Shown here: piece after piece, positions 8,396 through 17,505 of the stretch
How the letters are laid out: the number at the start of each line of letters is the position of its first letter
Position numbering within the stretch: the stretch's first letter is position 1
Origin: Mycolicibacterium monacense
GTDB lineage: Bacteria > Actinomycetota > Actinomycetes > Mycobacteriales > Mycobacteriaceae
Direction: 5' to 3'
Length of the DNA: 64,000 bases
NCBI RefSeq assembly: GCF_010731575.1
Contig: NZ_AP022617.1
Location: 4,588,001-4,652,000, forward strand
The notes under the pieces: generated by a model
What the model saw: the letters and a program-made list of their open reading frames with translations, nothing else
Told to the model about the DNA's origin: nothing
The model's database searches: none
Made by a program: the position numbers and the translations under genes

Positions 8396-9076
8396 ATGAC
8401 CGTCGCGCCGACAGATCACCGCGGTTCCGCGACCATCGGCTCGGCCTACTACCCCACGCTGGTCGCCGTGTTCACCGGCCTGGTGCTGATCTCCAACGTC
8501 GCGGCCACCAAGGGGGTGGCGTTCGGGCCGCTGCTCACCGACGGCGGCTTCCTCGTCTTCCCCCTCACCTACGTCATCGGTGACGTGCTCAGCGAGGTGT
8601 ACGGATTCCGCGCCGCCCGCCGGGCGGTGTTCATCGGCTTCGCCATGCAGGCGCTCGCGGTGCTGGTGCTGTGGACGACCGTGCGGTTGCCCGGCGCCCC
8701 CGACTACGCCAACCAGGACGCGCTGGCCACCACCGTCGCCGCGATCACCGGTCTGGCGGTCGCCGGGTTGTCCGGCTTCCTCGTCGGTCAGCTCGTCAAC
8801 GCCTGGGTCGTGGTGCAGGTCAAACAGCGCACCAAGGAGCAGTACCTGTGGGCGCGGCTGCTCGGATCGACCGTGGTGGGCCAGTTCGCCGACACCCTGG
8901 TCTTCTGCGCGATCGCGGCGCCGATCATCGGCTTCGGGAACATGGGCTCGTTCGCCGTCTACGCGGCGCTCGGGTGGGTGTACAAGACCGTGATCGAAGC
9001 GGCGATGCTACCGGTGACCTACCGGGTGATCGCCACGATCAAGCGTCGCGAACCGACCTACGAGCCCGCGGTCTGA
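8396..9076 (+). CDS. VUT/YhhQ-family transporter (putative queuosine-precursor uptake)
   Basis: A 226-residue membrane protein of the VUT_1/DUF165 family, of which E. coli YhhQ takes up preQ0/preQ1. The family core is visible: FPLTYVIGDVLSEVYGFRAAR (about residues 56-76), and a second set of helices ending in WVYKTVIEAAMLPVTYRV. I use the ATG at 8396; a GTG two codons upstream is possible. It begins 12 nt after the lipoprotein gene. The function in mycobacteria is not established and no queuosine enzymes are visible nearby. Confidence 0.82.
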   Translation: MTVAPTDHRGSATIGSAYYPTLVAVFTGLVLISNVAATKGVAFGPLLTDGGFLVFPLTYVIGDVLSEVYGFRAARRAVFIGFAMQALAVLVLWTTVRLPGAPDYANQDALATTVAAITGLAVAGLSGFLVGQLVNAWVVVQVKQRTKEQYLWARLLGSTVVGQFADTLVFCAIAAPIIGFGNMGSFAVYAALGWVYKTVIEAAMLPVTYRVIATIKRREPTYEPAV

Positions 9077-9139
9077 GCCTTCTTTAAAACACCTCTGGCA
9101 ACCCTTCTCAGGGAGCGGACGCCGGACGTTACCCAGCGG

Positions 9140-9145
9140 TAGCTT
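9140..9145 (+). promoter_or_regulatory. Probable -10 box of pxpB
   Basis: TAGCTT fits TANNNT and ends 5 nt before the ATG at 9151. With no ribosome-binding site present this suggests a leaderless or near-leaderless pxpB transcript. Confidence 0.35.
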
Positions 9146-9150
9146 TGGGT

Positions 9151-9816
9151 ATGACCGCAGTACCGGATGTGATGGAGCCGATGGTCCTGGGCACAGTGCT
9201 CGACTACGGCGACCGCGCGCTGCTTCTCCAGTTCGACGACACCGCTCAGGTACTGGCGTGGACCGATGCGGTCCGCGCCGCGGGCCTACCCGGCGTCGTC
9301 GACATCGTGCCGGGTTCGCGCACCGTGCTCGTCAAACTCGACGGCCCGCGATATCAGGCGCCGACCCGGCAGCGGCTGGCCGCCCTGCGCATCGATCGGG
9401 GCGCCGTCGCGGAATCCGCGAGCCCGCCGGACCGCGCCGACGCCGTCATCGACGTCGTCTACGACGGCGCGGACCTCGCCGACGTCGCGCGGCTGACCGG
9501 GATGGACACCGACCAGGTCGTGGCCGCCCACACCGGCACGCTGTGGCGGGTCGGATTCGGGGGCTTCGCACCGGGTTTCGCCTACCTCGTCGGCGGCGAC
9601 GAGCGGTTGCACGTCCCGCGTCGCGCGGAACCCCGCACCAAGGTGCCTGCCGGTTCCGTCGGGTTGGCCGGTGAGTTCAGCGGGGTGTACCCGCGCGAGT
9701 CGCCCGGCGGGTGGCAGTTGATCGGCCACACCGACGCCGTGCTGTGGGACGTGGACCGGGAGAACCCGGCGCTGCTCACCCCGGGTATGTGGGTCGAGTT
9801 CCGCGTCGCGGAATAG
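9151..9816 (+). CDS. pxpB: 5-oxoprolinase subunit PxpB (KipI family, allophanate hydrolase subunit 1-like)
   Basis: A 221-residue KipI/AHS1 protein. Conserved features include [10 protein letters not shown] near the start, the [12 protein letters not shown] strand, and the C-terminal [11 protein letters not shown] ... [19 protein letters not shown] region (about residues 143-180). With PxpC it forms part of the ATP-dependent 5-oxoproline (pyroglutamate) hydrolysing complex PxpABC. It is the counterpart of Rv0264c. The third subunit PxpA (LamB/YcsF) is not within the window. A TTG at 9145 is in frame, but the ATG at 9151 fits better with the family start. Confidence 0.88.
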   Translation: MTAVPDVMEPMVLGTVLDYGDRALLLQFDDTAQVLAWTDAVRAAGLPGVVDIVPGSRTVLVKLDGPRYQAPTRQRLAALRIDRGAVAESASPPDRADAVIDVVYDGADLADVARLTGMDTDQVVAAHTGTLWRVGFGGFAPGFAYLVGGDERLHVPRRAEPRTKVPAGSVGLAGEFSGVYPRESPGGWQLIGHTDAVLWDVDRENPALLTPGMWVEFRVAE

Positions 9817-9854
9817 GCAACGCGAAATGAGCACGGTCGGATGAGGAGCAGACG

Positions 9855-10733
9855 ATGACGACTCTGGAGATTCTGAACACCGGGCCGCTGGCACTGGTCG
9901 AAGACCTCGGCCGCCCCGGGCTGGCACACATGGGCGTCACCCGATCGGGTGCCGCGGACCGCCGCGCGCACGCCCTGGCCAACCGCCTGGTCGCCAACCC
10001 CGGTGATCGCGCGACCGTCGAGGTGATGTTCGGCGGGCTCACCGCCCGGGTCCGCGGAGGCGACGTCACCGTCGCCGTCACCGGCGCCGACACCGACCCC
10101 GCCGTCAACGGAAAACCGTTCGGCACCAACAGCATCCACTACGCGCACGACGGCGACGTGATCTCGCTGGGGATGGCGCAGGCCGGGCTGCGCAGCTACC
10201 TCGCAGTGCGCGGCGGTATCGACGTGGCGCCGGTGCTCGGCTCCCGCAGCTACGACGTCATGTCCGCCATCGGACCGCAACCGCTCAAACCCGGTGACGT
10301 GCTGCCCGTCGGCGAGCACACCGAGGACTTCCCCGAACTCGATCAGGCGCCGGTGGCGGCGATCGACGACGACGTGCTCGAACTCATGGTGGTGCCCGGA
10401 CCGCACGACGACTGGTTTGTCGACCCCGAATTCCTGGTACGCACCAACTGGCAGGTCACCAACCGCAGCGACCGCGTCGGTATGCGGCTGGTCGGCATGC
10501 CCCTGGACTACCGGTGGCCCGACCGGCAACTGCCCAGCGAGGGAGCCACCCGCGGAGCGATTCAGGTGCCGCCCAACGGTTTACCGGTCATCCTCGGCCC
10601 GGACCATCCCGTCACCGGCGGGTACCCGGTGATCGCTGTGGTGGTCGACGAGGACATCGACAAGGCCTCGCAGGCCCGCCCCGGACAGACCGTGCGGCTG
10701 CACTGGTCGCGGCCGCGCAAACCGTTCGCATGA
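9855..10733 (+). CDS. pxpC: 5-oxoprolinase subunit PxpC (KipA family, allophanate hydrolase subunit 2-like)
   Basis: A 292-residue KipA/AHS2 protein with the family's N-terminal [20 protein letters not shown] motif (about residues 17-36), the [19 protein letters not shown] segment (about 113-131) and the C-terminal [26 protein letters not shown] region. It partners PxpB in 5-oxoproline hydrolysis. A GAGGAG box lies 5-6 nt upstream of the ATG. It is 38 nt downstream of pxpB and in the same operon. It corresponds to Rv0263c. Confidence 0.88.
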   Translation: MTTLEILNTGPLALVEDLGRPGLAHMGVTRSGAADRRAHALANRLVANPGDRATVEVMFGGLTARVRGGDVTVAVTGADTDPAVNGKPFGTNSIHYAHDGDVISLGMAQAGLRSYLAVRGGIDVAPVLGSRSYDVMSAIGPQPLKPGDVLPVGEHTEDFPELDQAPVAAIDDDVLELMVVPGPHDDWFVDPEFLVRTNWQVTNRSDRVGMRLVGMPLDYRWPDRQLPSEGATRGAIQVPPNGLPVILGPDHPVTGGYPVIAVVVDEDIDKASQARPGQTVRLHWSRPRKPFA

Positions 10734-10740
10734 GGAGCTG

Positions 10741-12320
<1,580 letters not shown>

Positions 12321-12402
12321 TCTCACACCGCTTCGCCCGCAGTGGTGAGCGGAATTTCACGGCGGGGTCATCGCCTGCAGCTTTGGGGTAACGAACACTT
12401 CC

Positions 12403-12408
12403 TACCGT
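12403..12408 (+). promoter_or_regulatory. Probable -10 box of narK (leaderless)
   Basis: TACCGT ends 7 nt before the narK ATG at 12416, and no ribosome-binding site is present. Expression may need an activator such as GlnR or NnaR, because no -35 box is convincing. Confidence 0.45.
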
Positions 12409-12415
12409 TGCCGCC

Positions 12416-13810
12416 ATGTCGCACCGCATCACCGACTGGGATCCCGAGGACACGATCGCCTGGGAAGCCGGTAACAAGTACATCGCCCGCCGCAACCTGA
12501 TCTGGTCGGTAGCCGCCGAGCACATCGGCTTCTCCGTGTGGTCCATCTGGTCGGTCATGGTGTTGTTCATGCCCGAGGCCGTCTACGGATTCTCCGCGGG
12601 CGACAAGTTCCTGCTCGGTGCCACCGCGACCCTCGTCGGGGCCTGCCTGCGAATCCCCTACACGCTGGCCACCGCGAGGTTCGGCGGGCGCAACTGGACG
12701 GTGTTCTCGGCATTCGTGCTGCTGATCCCGACCCTCGGCACCATGGTGTTGCTCGCCAATCCCGGTCTGCCGCTGTGGCCGTACCTGCTGTGTGCGGCGC
12801 TGGCCGGCTTCGGTGGCGGCAACTTCGCCTCCTCGATGACCAACATCAATGCCTTCTACCCGCAGCGACTCAAGGGGTGGGCACTGGGCCTCAACGCCGG
12901 CGGCGGCAACATCGGGGTGCCGATGATCCAGCTGGTCGGGCTGCTCGTCATCGCCACCGCGGGTAACCGGCAGCCGTACTGGGTGTGCGCGGTCTACCTG
13001 GTGGCACTGGCCGTCGCCGGTATCGGCGCGGCGCTGTACATGGACAACCTCGAACAGCACAAGATCGACTTCACCGCGATGAAAGACATTCTGCGGGAAC
13101 GGGATACGTGGGTGATCTCGCTGCTCTACATCGGCACGTTCGGCTCGTTCATCGGGTTCGCGTTCGCATTCGGTCAGGTGCTGCAGATCAACTTCGCCGC
13201 CCGCGGGCAGAGTCCCGCCGAGGCGTCGCTGCACGCCGCGCAGATCGCGTTCGTCGGCCCGCTGCTCGGCTCGTTGTCACGGGTGTACGGCGGCAGACTG
13301 GCCGACCGCATCGGCGGTGGCCGTGTCACCCTCGCCGTGTTCGCCGGCATGATCCTCGCGGCCGGAGTGCTGGTCACCGTCAGCACCCTCGACGACGGCA
13401 GCCCGGGTGCGGCGACCGCCGCCACGATGATCGGCTACGTCGTCGGCTTCATCGCCCTGTTCCTGCTGTCCGGCATCGGCAACGGGTCGGTGTACAAGAT
13501 GATCCCGTCGATCTTCGAGGCGCGCAGCCGCTCGCTGGACGCCGGCGAGGAGCAGCGGGTGGCCTGGTCGCGCGCGATGTCCGGGGCGCTGATCGGGTTC
13601 GCCGGCGCCATCGGTGCGCTCGGCGGGGTGGGCATCAACCTCGCGCTGCGGCAGTCCTACCTCTCGAGCGGGTCGGCCACCACCGCGTTCTGGATCTTCG
13701 CAGTGTTCTACGTGGTGGCCTCCGCGGTCACCTGGGTCATGTACGTGCGCCGCCCGAGCGGCGACGCATCGGTCGACCGCGCGTCGCGGCCGGACCTGGC
13801 GCGTACGTGA
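12416..13810 (+). CDS. narK: NarK-type nitrate/nitrite transporter (MFS)
   Basis: A 464-residue major facilitator with about twelve membrane segments. The nitrate signatures of the NNP family are clear: GFGGGNFASSMTNINAFYP (about residues 140-158) and NAGGGNIGVPMIQ in the first half, and FLLSGIGNGSVYKMIPSIF in the second. It imports nitrate and/or exchanges nitrite for assimilation. Position next to nnaR and the nirBD genes matches narK3 (Rv0261c). It appears leaderless, and a strong hairpin follows the stop codon. Confidence 0.92.
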   Translation: MSHRITDWDPEDTIAWEAGNKYIARRNLIWSVAAEHIGFSVWSIWSVMVLFMPEAVYGFSAGDKFLLGATATLVGACLRIPYTLATARFGGRNWTVFSAFVLLIPTLGTMVLLANPGLPLWPYLLCAALAGFGGGNFASSMTNINAFYPQRLKGWALGLNAGGGNIGVPMIQLVGLLVIATAGNRQPYWVCAVYLVALAVAGIGAALYMDNLEQHKIDFTAMKDILRERDTWVISLLYIGTFGSFIGFAFAFGQVLQINFAARGQSPAEASLHAAQIAFVGPLLGSLSRVYGGRLADRIGGGRVTLAVFAGMILAAGVLVTVSTLDDGSPGAATAATMIGYVVGFIALFLLSGIGNGSVYKMIPSIFEARSRSLDAGEEQRVAWSRAMSGALIGFAGAIGALGGVGINLALRQSYLSSGSATTAFWIFAVFYVVASAVTWVMYVRRPSGDASVDRASRPDLART

Positions 13811-13821
13811 CCACCGGATCC

Positions 13822-13855
13822 GTGGACAGGACGACAACGGCGTCGTCCTGTCCAC
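13822..13855 (+). terminator. Strong hairpin after narK
   Basis: GTGGACAGGACGAC (13822-13835) and GTCGTCCTGTCCAC (13842-13855) form a perfect 14-bp stem with a 6-nt loop, 12 nt after the narK stop. There is no T-run. It should separate narK from nnaR transcription, at least in part. Confidence 0.65.
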
Positions 13856-13874
13856 ACCGACCTGTCCACACCGA
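13847..13874. repeat. Tandem 14-bp direct repeat upstream of nnaR
   Basis: CCTGTCCACACCGA occurs twice back to back (13847-13860 and 13861-13874). The first copy is also the right arm of the narK hairpin, so the second copy could compete for pairing with the left arm. Confidence 0.6.
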
Positions 13875-13904
13875 CGGCTATGGCAATCGCCCGGCAATAG
13901 GCCG

Positions 13905-13920
13905 GAAACAGATGCGAAAC
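13905..13920. promoter_or_regulatory. GlnR-like half-site pair upstream of nnaR
   Basis: GAAAC-N6-GAAAC (13905-13909 and 13916-13920) matches the spacing and half-site of the actinobacterial GlnR nitrogen-control box (GTNAC-N6-GAAAC), with GAAAC in place of the first half. It lies 23 nt before the nnaR ATG. This fits control of nitrate genes by GlnR together with NnaR, but it is a short motif and could be chance. Confidence 0.4.
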
Positions 13921-13942
13921 ACGACCTGCATACACAGAACAC

Positions 13943-15091
13943 ATGAGTGAGCCTGACTGGGCACCGCTCACCGGATTCCGGGTGGCGGTGACCTCCGCCC
14001 GACGCGCCGAGGAGCTGAGCGCACTGCTGCGCCGCCGCGGCGCCACCGTCACCAGCGCGGCCGCGATCGCGATGGTGCCGCTACCCGACGACGACGAACT
14101 GCGGGCCCATACCCAGGCACTGATCGACGCACCGCCTGACATCGTGATCGCGACCACCGGGATCGGGCTGCGCGGCTGGATCGCCGCCGCCGACGGCTGG
14201 GGCGTCGCCGCCGAACTCACCGCGGCCCTGGCGGGGGCCCGCATCGTCTCCCGCGGACCCAAGGCGACCGGCGCGCTCCGGGCCGCCGGCCTGCCCGAGG
14301 AGTGGTCACCGGATTCGGAGTCGTCCCGGGAGGTGCTGCGCTATCTGCTCGACGGCGGCATCGCCGGCAAGCGCATCGCCGTCCAGTTGCACGGCGCCAC
14401 CGACGACTGGGATCCCTTCCCCGAATTCCTCGACGAACTGCGGGCCGCAGGCGCCGACGTGGTGCCGATCCGGGTGTACCGCTGGCGTCCGGCACCCCGC
14501 GACGGCGACTTCGACCAGTTGGTGGCGGGTATCGCCGAGGAGAAGTTCGATGCCGTCAGCTTCACCTCCGCACCGGCTGTGGCGTCGGTGCTCATGCGGG
14601 CCACCGAGATGGGTGTCGCCGACCGGGTGCTGACGGCCCTGCGGACCAACGTGCACGCGATGTGCGTCGGCCCGGTCACCGCGCGTCCCCTGGTCCGGCT
14701 CGGGGTTCCGACGTCGGCGCCGGAGCGCATGCGGTTGGGTGCGCTGGCCCGCCACATCACCGACGAACTTCCACTGTTGCAGGCCCGCACCGTTCGGGTG
14801 GCCGGACACCTGCTCGAGATCCGCGGTACCTGCGTACTCGTGGACGGTGTGGTCAAATCGCTGTCCCCGGCCGGGATGGCCACCATCCGCGCACTCGCGC
14901 ACCGGCCCGGCGCGGTGGTGTCGCGCACCGACCTGCTTGGCGCATTGCCCGGCAGCGGCACCGACACCCACGCTGTCGAGACCGCGGTGCTGCGGCTGCG
15001 AACCGCGTTGGGCGACAAGCAGATCGTGTCCACGGTCGTCAAACGCGGATACCGGCTCACCGTCGACGACGATCTGGCGGAGGCCCTGTGA
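13943..15091 (+). CDS. nnaR: NnaR-type nitrate/nitrite regulator: HEM4 domain fused to an OmpR-type winged helix
   Basis: A 382-residue fusion. Residues about 10-255 form a uroporphyrinogen-III-synthase-like (HEM4) domain (VAVTSARRAEELSALLRRRGA; DAVSFTSAPAVASVL). Residues about 275-375 form an OmpR-type DNA-binding winged helix (ETAVLRLRTALGDKQIVSTVVKRGYRL). This architecture is that of NnaR, which with GlnR activates nitrate and nitrite assimilation genes in M. smegmatis and Streptomyces, and corresponds to Rv0260c. The HEM4 part probably senses rather than makes a tetrapyrrole; that is inference. It overlaps the siroheme chelatase gene by 4 nt (GTGA). Confidence 0.88.
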   Translation: MSEPDWAPLTGFRVAVTSARRAEELSALLRRRGATVTSAAAIAMVPLPDDDELRAHTQALIDAPPDIVIATTGIGLRGWIAAADGWGVAAELTAALAGARIVSRGPKATGALRAAGLPEEWSPDSESSREVLRYLLDGGIAGKRIAVQLHGATDDWDPFPEFLDELRAAGADVVPIRVYRWRPAPRDGDFDQLVAGIAEEKFDAVSFTSAPAVASVLMRATEMGVADRVLTALRTNVHAMCVGPVTARPLVRLGVPTSAPERMRLGALARHITDELPLLQARTVRVAGHLLEIRGTCVLVDGVVKSLSPAGMATIRALAHRPGAVVSRTDLLGALPGSGTDTHAVETAVLRLRTALGDKQIVSTVVKRGYRLTVDDDLAEAL

Positions 15092-15783
15092 GCGCCCCGG
15101 CCAACCGGATCCTGGTCGCGCACGGCACCCGCAAGTCCAGCGGTGTGGCGCTGATCGGTGACATCGCCGACCGGGTCGCCGCCACCCTCGGATCGCCGGT
15201 CGGCGTCGCCTTCGTCGACGTGCTGGGCCCGACCCCGTCCGACGTACTGTCCGCGCTACCCGATCGCCCGGCCGTCCTGGTACCCGCGTTCCTGTCCAGG
15301 GGCTACCACGTGCGCAGCGATATCCCGGCGCATGTGGCGGCCAGCGGCCACCCGGATGTGACGGTCGCCGACGCACTGGGCCCTGACGCGCAGCTGGTAC
15401 GGGTGGTGGGCGACCGGCTCATCGAATCCGGCTGGGCGCCTGGCGATTCCGTCATCCTCGCCGCGGCGGGCACCTCGGACCCGCTGGCGCTGCGCGATCT
15501 GCACACCACCGCAGCGTCGCTGTCGGCGGTCACCGGTGCCCGGGTCGACCTGGCGTTCGCCGCCACGGGCCGACCCCGCGTCGACGAGGCGGTCGCCGCG
15601 GCGCGCCGCAGCGGCGCCCGGCGGGTCGTGGTGGCGTCGTACCTGTTGGCCGACGGCCTGTTCCAGGACCGGCTGCGGGCCAGCGGCGCCGACATCGTCA
15701 CCGCCCCGCTGGGCACCCACCCGGGACTGGTGCGGCTGATCGCGAGCCGGTTCCGGCGGGCGCGGATCCCGATCGCGGCGTAA
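15088..15783 (+). CDS. Sirohydrochlorin ferrochelatase-like protein (CbiX/SirB family)
   Basis: A 231-residue two-domain CbiX protein with the N-terminal VAHGTRK motif carrying the first metal-binding His (about residue 12) and a second His in SRGYHVRSDIP. Members insert Fe2+ or Co2+ into sirohydrochlorin. Next to nirBD, whose NirB needs siroheme, iron insertion to make siroheme is the natural role. It starts with a GTG overlapping the nnaR stop, so the regulator and chelatase are co-translated. It corresponds to Rv0259c. Confidence 0.87.
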   Translation: MSAPANRILVAHGTRKSSGVALIGDIADRVAATLGSPVGVAFVDVLGPTPSDVLSALPDRPAVLVPAFLSRGYHVRSDIPAHVAASGHPDVTVADALGPDAQLVRVVGDRLIESGWAPGDSVILAAAGTSDPLALRDLHTTAASLSAVTGARVDLAFAATGRPRVDEAVAAARRSGARRVVVASYLLADGLFQDRLRASGADIVTAPLGTHPGLVRLIASRFRRARIPIAA

Positions 15784-15786
15784 CGG

Positions 15787-16488
15787 TCAGTTGCGGCCGG
15801 ACGGACCGTCGGCGGCCACCACCTGCCGGGCGACCGCCTCGATCGAATCGTTCTGCTGTTTGGCCAGTTTCACCAGCAGCGCGTAGGCCTGGGCCACGTC
15901 CACATCGAAGTCCCGCATCAGCAGCGTCTTGGCCTGGTTGATGACGGTCGACCGCGGTGACCGGCCGTGGCTGCGGGTACGGTACGCCGCCGTCATCGCC
16001 TCGGCGACGTGCGAGGCGACGATCGCGCCGGCGGACTCGGTGCGGGCGTCCAGCCCCCGCGGACGGTCGGCGTACAGGTTGAGGGTCGCCGACGAGCGAC
16101 CGTCCCGGAACACCGGCAACGCCAGGATCGCGCGCACCGGCGTGGCGTCCACCGACTTGGCGGTGAAGGCCGGCCATCGGGATTCATCGGTCAGATCGTC
16201 GGCGCGGACCACGCGATGCTCGGTCGCGGCGTCGAGACAGGGACCCTGCCCGCAACCACGCTGGACGTTGTCGAGAACCAGAGGGTGGCCGTCCGTGGCC
16301 GCCAGACACCGGATGTCGTCATCATCGGCCATCAGCGTCACACTCGCGTGGTCGACCCCGGGGAGGTGGGACACCGCCAGCGCCGTGAGCCCCGCCAACA
16401 CACCGGTCAGGTCTGCCTGTGCCCGTCGCGTCGAGTGGCGCAGGCAGTGCTCGAGCACCTCGTCCAGGCGCTCGACACCCGCCGTCAT
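15787..16488 (-). CDS. GAF-ANTAR RNA-binding antitermination regulator
   Basis: A 233-residue protein: a GAF sensor domain (about residues 20-165; Cys-bearing RGCGQGPCLDA loop and SRWPAFTAK) followed by an ANTAR domain (about 175-228; STVINQAKTLLMRDFDVDVAQAYALLVKLAKQ). ANTAR domains bind paired hairpins in mRNA leaders and prevent termination, and in proteobacteria (NasR, NasT) they control nitrate assimilation. It is convergent with the chelatase (3-nt gap) and divergent from the DUF2231 gene. The ATG at 16488 starts the GAF domain cleanly. The signal and RNA targets are unknown. Confidence 0.85.
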   Translation of the reverse strand: MTAGVERLDEVLEHCLRHSTRRAQADLTGVLAGLTALAVSHLPGVDHASVTLMADDDDIRCLAATDGHPLVLDNVQRGCGQGPCLDAATEHRVVRADDLTDESRWPAFTAKSVDATPVRAILALPVFRDGRSSATLNLYADRPRGLDARTESAGAIVASHVAEAMTAAYRTRSHGRSPRSTVINQAKTLLMRDFDVDVAQAYALLVKLAKQQNDSIEAVARQVVAADGPSGRN

Positions 16489-16547
16489 CGTCCGATGGTA
16501 CCCGGATAGCGCCACGTCAAACGCCGGTTCGGCGCGTCCTGACGGGG

Positions 16548-16553
16548 TATCTC
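16548..16553 (+). promoter_or_regulatory. Possible -10 box of the DUF2231 gene (leaderless)
   Basis: TATCTC ends 7 nt before the ATG at 16561, the same spacing as the other leaderless candidates here. It lacks the final T of TANNNT, so support is weak. Confidence 0.3.
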
Positions 16554-16560
16554 GACGAGC

Positions 16561-17130
16561 ATGAACATCCATCGCATCCTCGCCGGAGTCGAAGAGGTGA
16601 AGTCGCTGGACGCACCGGCCCACGCCAGCGCCCGCATCGCGAGTCAAGTGGTCGACGGTGCCCGGCTGGGCCACGTCCTGCGGGGCTCCTGGCTCGGCCA
16701 CCCCGTCCACCCGCTGTTGGTCACGTTGCCGATCGGCACGTGGATGACGTCGGTCGTCTTCGACGTCGTGTTCAAAGATGTCGCGACCGCGCGCCGACTC
16801 GTCGGCGTGGGACTGGTCGCGACACCGCCCACGGTGCTGGCCGGGTGGGCGGACTACGTGCTGCTCAACAAACGTCAGCAGCGGGTCGGCCTGGTGCACG
16901 CGGTGTCCAACGCCGTCGGGGTGACGCTCTTCGGTCTGGCCTACCGGGCCTACCGCAAGGAGAAGGTGCGCACAGCGCGGGTGTACAGCCTGCTCGGCCT
17001 GGGCGCCATCAGTGTCGGCGGTGCGCTCGGCGGCCACCTGTCCTATGCGCAGGGTGCGGGCGTGTTCCGCTGGCAACCGGTGCGGGCCCTCACCCACCGC
17101 GGCCCGGTGGAGTACCGGCGCGCCGCCTGA
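16561..17130 (+). CDS. DUF2231-family membrane protein
   Basis: A 189-residue membrane protein of the DUF2231 family with about four hydrophobic segments and conserved histidines in GSWLGHPVHPLLVTLPIG (about residues 43-60), which resemble haem or metal ligands seen in this family. Function unknown; many members lie beside Rieske or redox genes. Here it is convergent with nirD (3-nt gap). I infer a redox-related membrane role but cannot name a reaction. Confidence 0.8.
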   Translation: MNIHRILAGVEEVKSLDAPAHASARIASQVVDGARLGHVLRGSWLGHPVHPLLVTLPIGTWMTSVVFDVVFKDVATARRLVGVGLVATPPTVLAGWADYVLLNKRQQRVGLVHAVSNAVGVTLFGLAYRAYRKEKVRTARVYSLLGLGAISVGGALGGHLSYAQGAGVFRWQPVRALTHRGPVEYRRAA

Positions 17131-17133
17131 GCG

Positions 17134-17505
17134 CTAGCCCTCGATCTCGACGATCCCGTCGGCGGTCCGCCGCGTCCGGTACACCGGCAGCGACACCGAC
17201 GGGTCGTCGAGGCAGCTGCCGTCGTCGAAGGCGAAGGCCTGCTTCTTGATCGGGGACTGCACGATGGCCCGCCCGCCCCGGTCGCCGGTGATACCGCGCG
17301 ACATCACCGCCGCCCCGGAGAAGGGGTCGATGTTGCCGATCGCGTGCAGGCTCCCGTCGTCGAGACGGAACAGCGCCGCCTGGGCACCGTCGGGCAAGAG
17401 CACCCCGACGCCGCGGCACGGGATGAGGTAGTCGTAGCGGCAGGCCACCGTCCAACGCGTATCCGGCGGCCCGTTGAGCTCGTTGCGGTCGTCGAGCAGG
17501 GTCAC
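17134..17505 (-). CDS. nirD: Nitrite reductase (NAD(P)H) small subunit
   Basis: A 123-residue NirD with a Rieske-like fold. The core IGNIDPFSGAAVMSRGI and the SPIKKQAFAFDDGSCLDD segment are typical of assimilatory NirD. The [2Fe-2S] ligand pairs CxH and CxxH of true Rieske proteins are absent, as in E. coli NirD. It starts with GTG overlapping the nirB stop by 4 nt, so the subunits are made together. It assists NirB in reducing nitrite to ammonia in the cytoplasm. It corresponds to Rv0253. Confidence 0.92.
   Translation of the reverse strand: MTLLDDRNELNGPPDTRWTVACRYDYLIPCRGVGVLLPDGAQAALFRLDDGSLHAIGNIDPFSGAAVMSRGITGDRGGRAIVQSPIKKQAFAFDDGSCLDDPSVSLPVYRTRRTADGIVEIEG

Noticed and set aside
17134..17505. 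NirD as a true Rieske iron-sulfur protein
   Set aside because: The CxH and CxxH ligand motifs are absent, as in other NirD proteins of this type.
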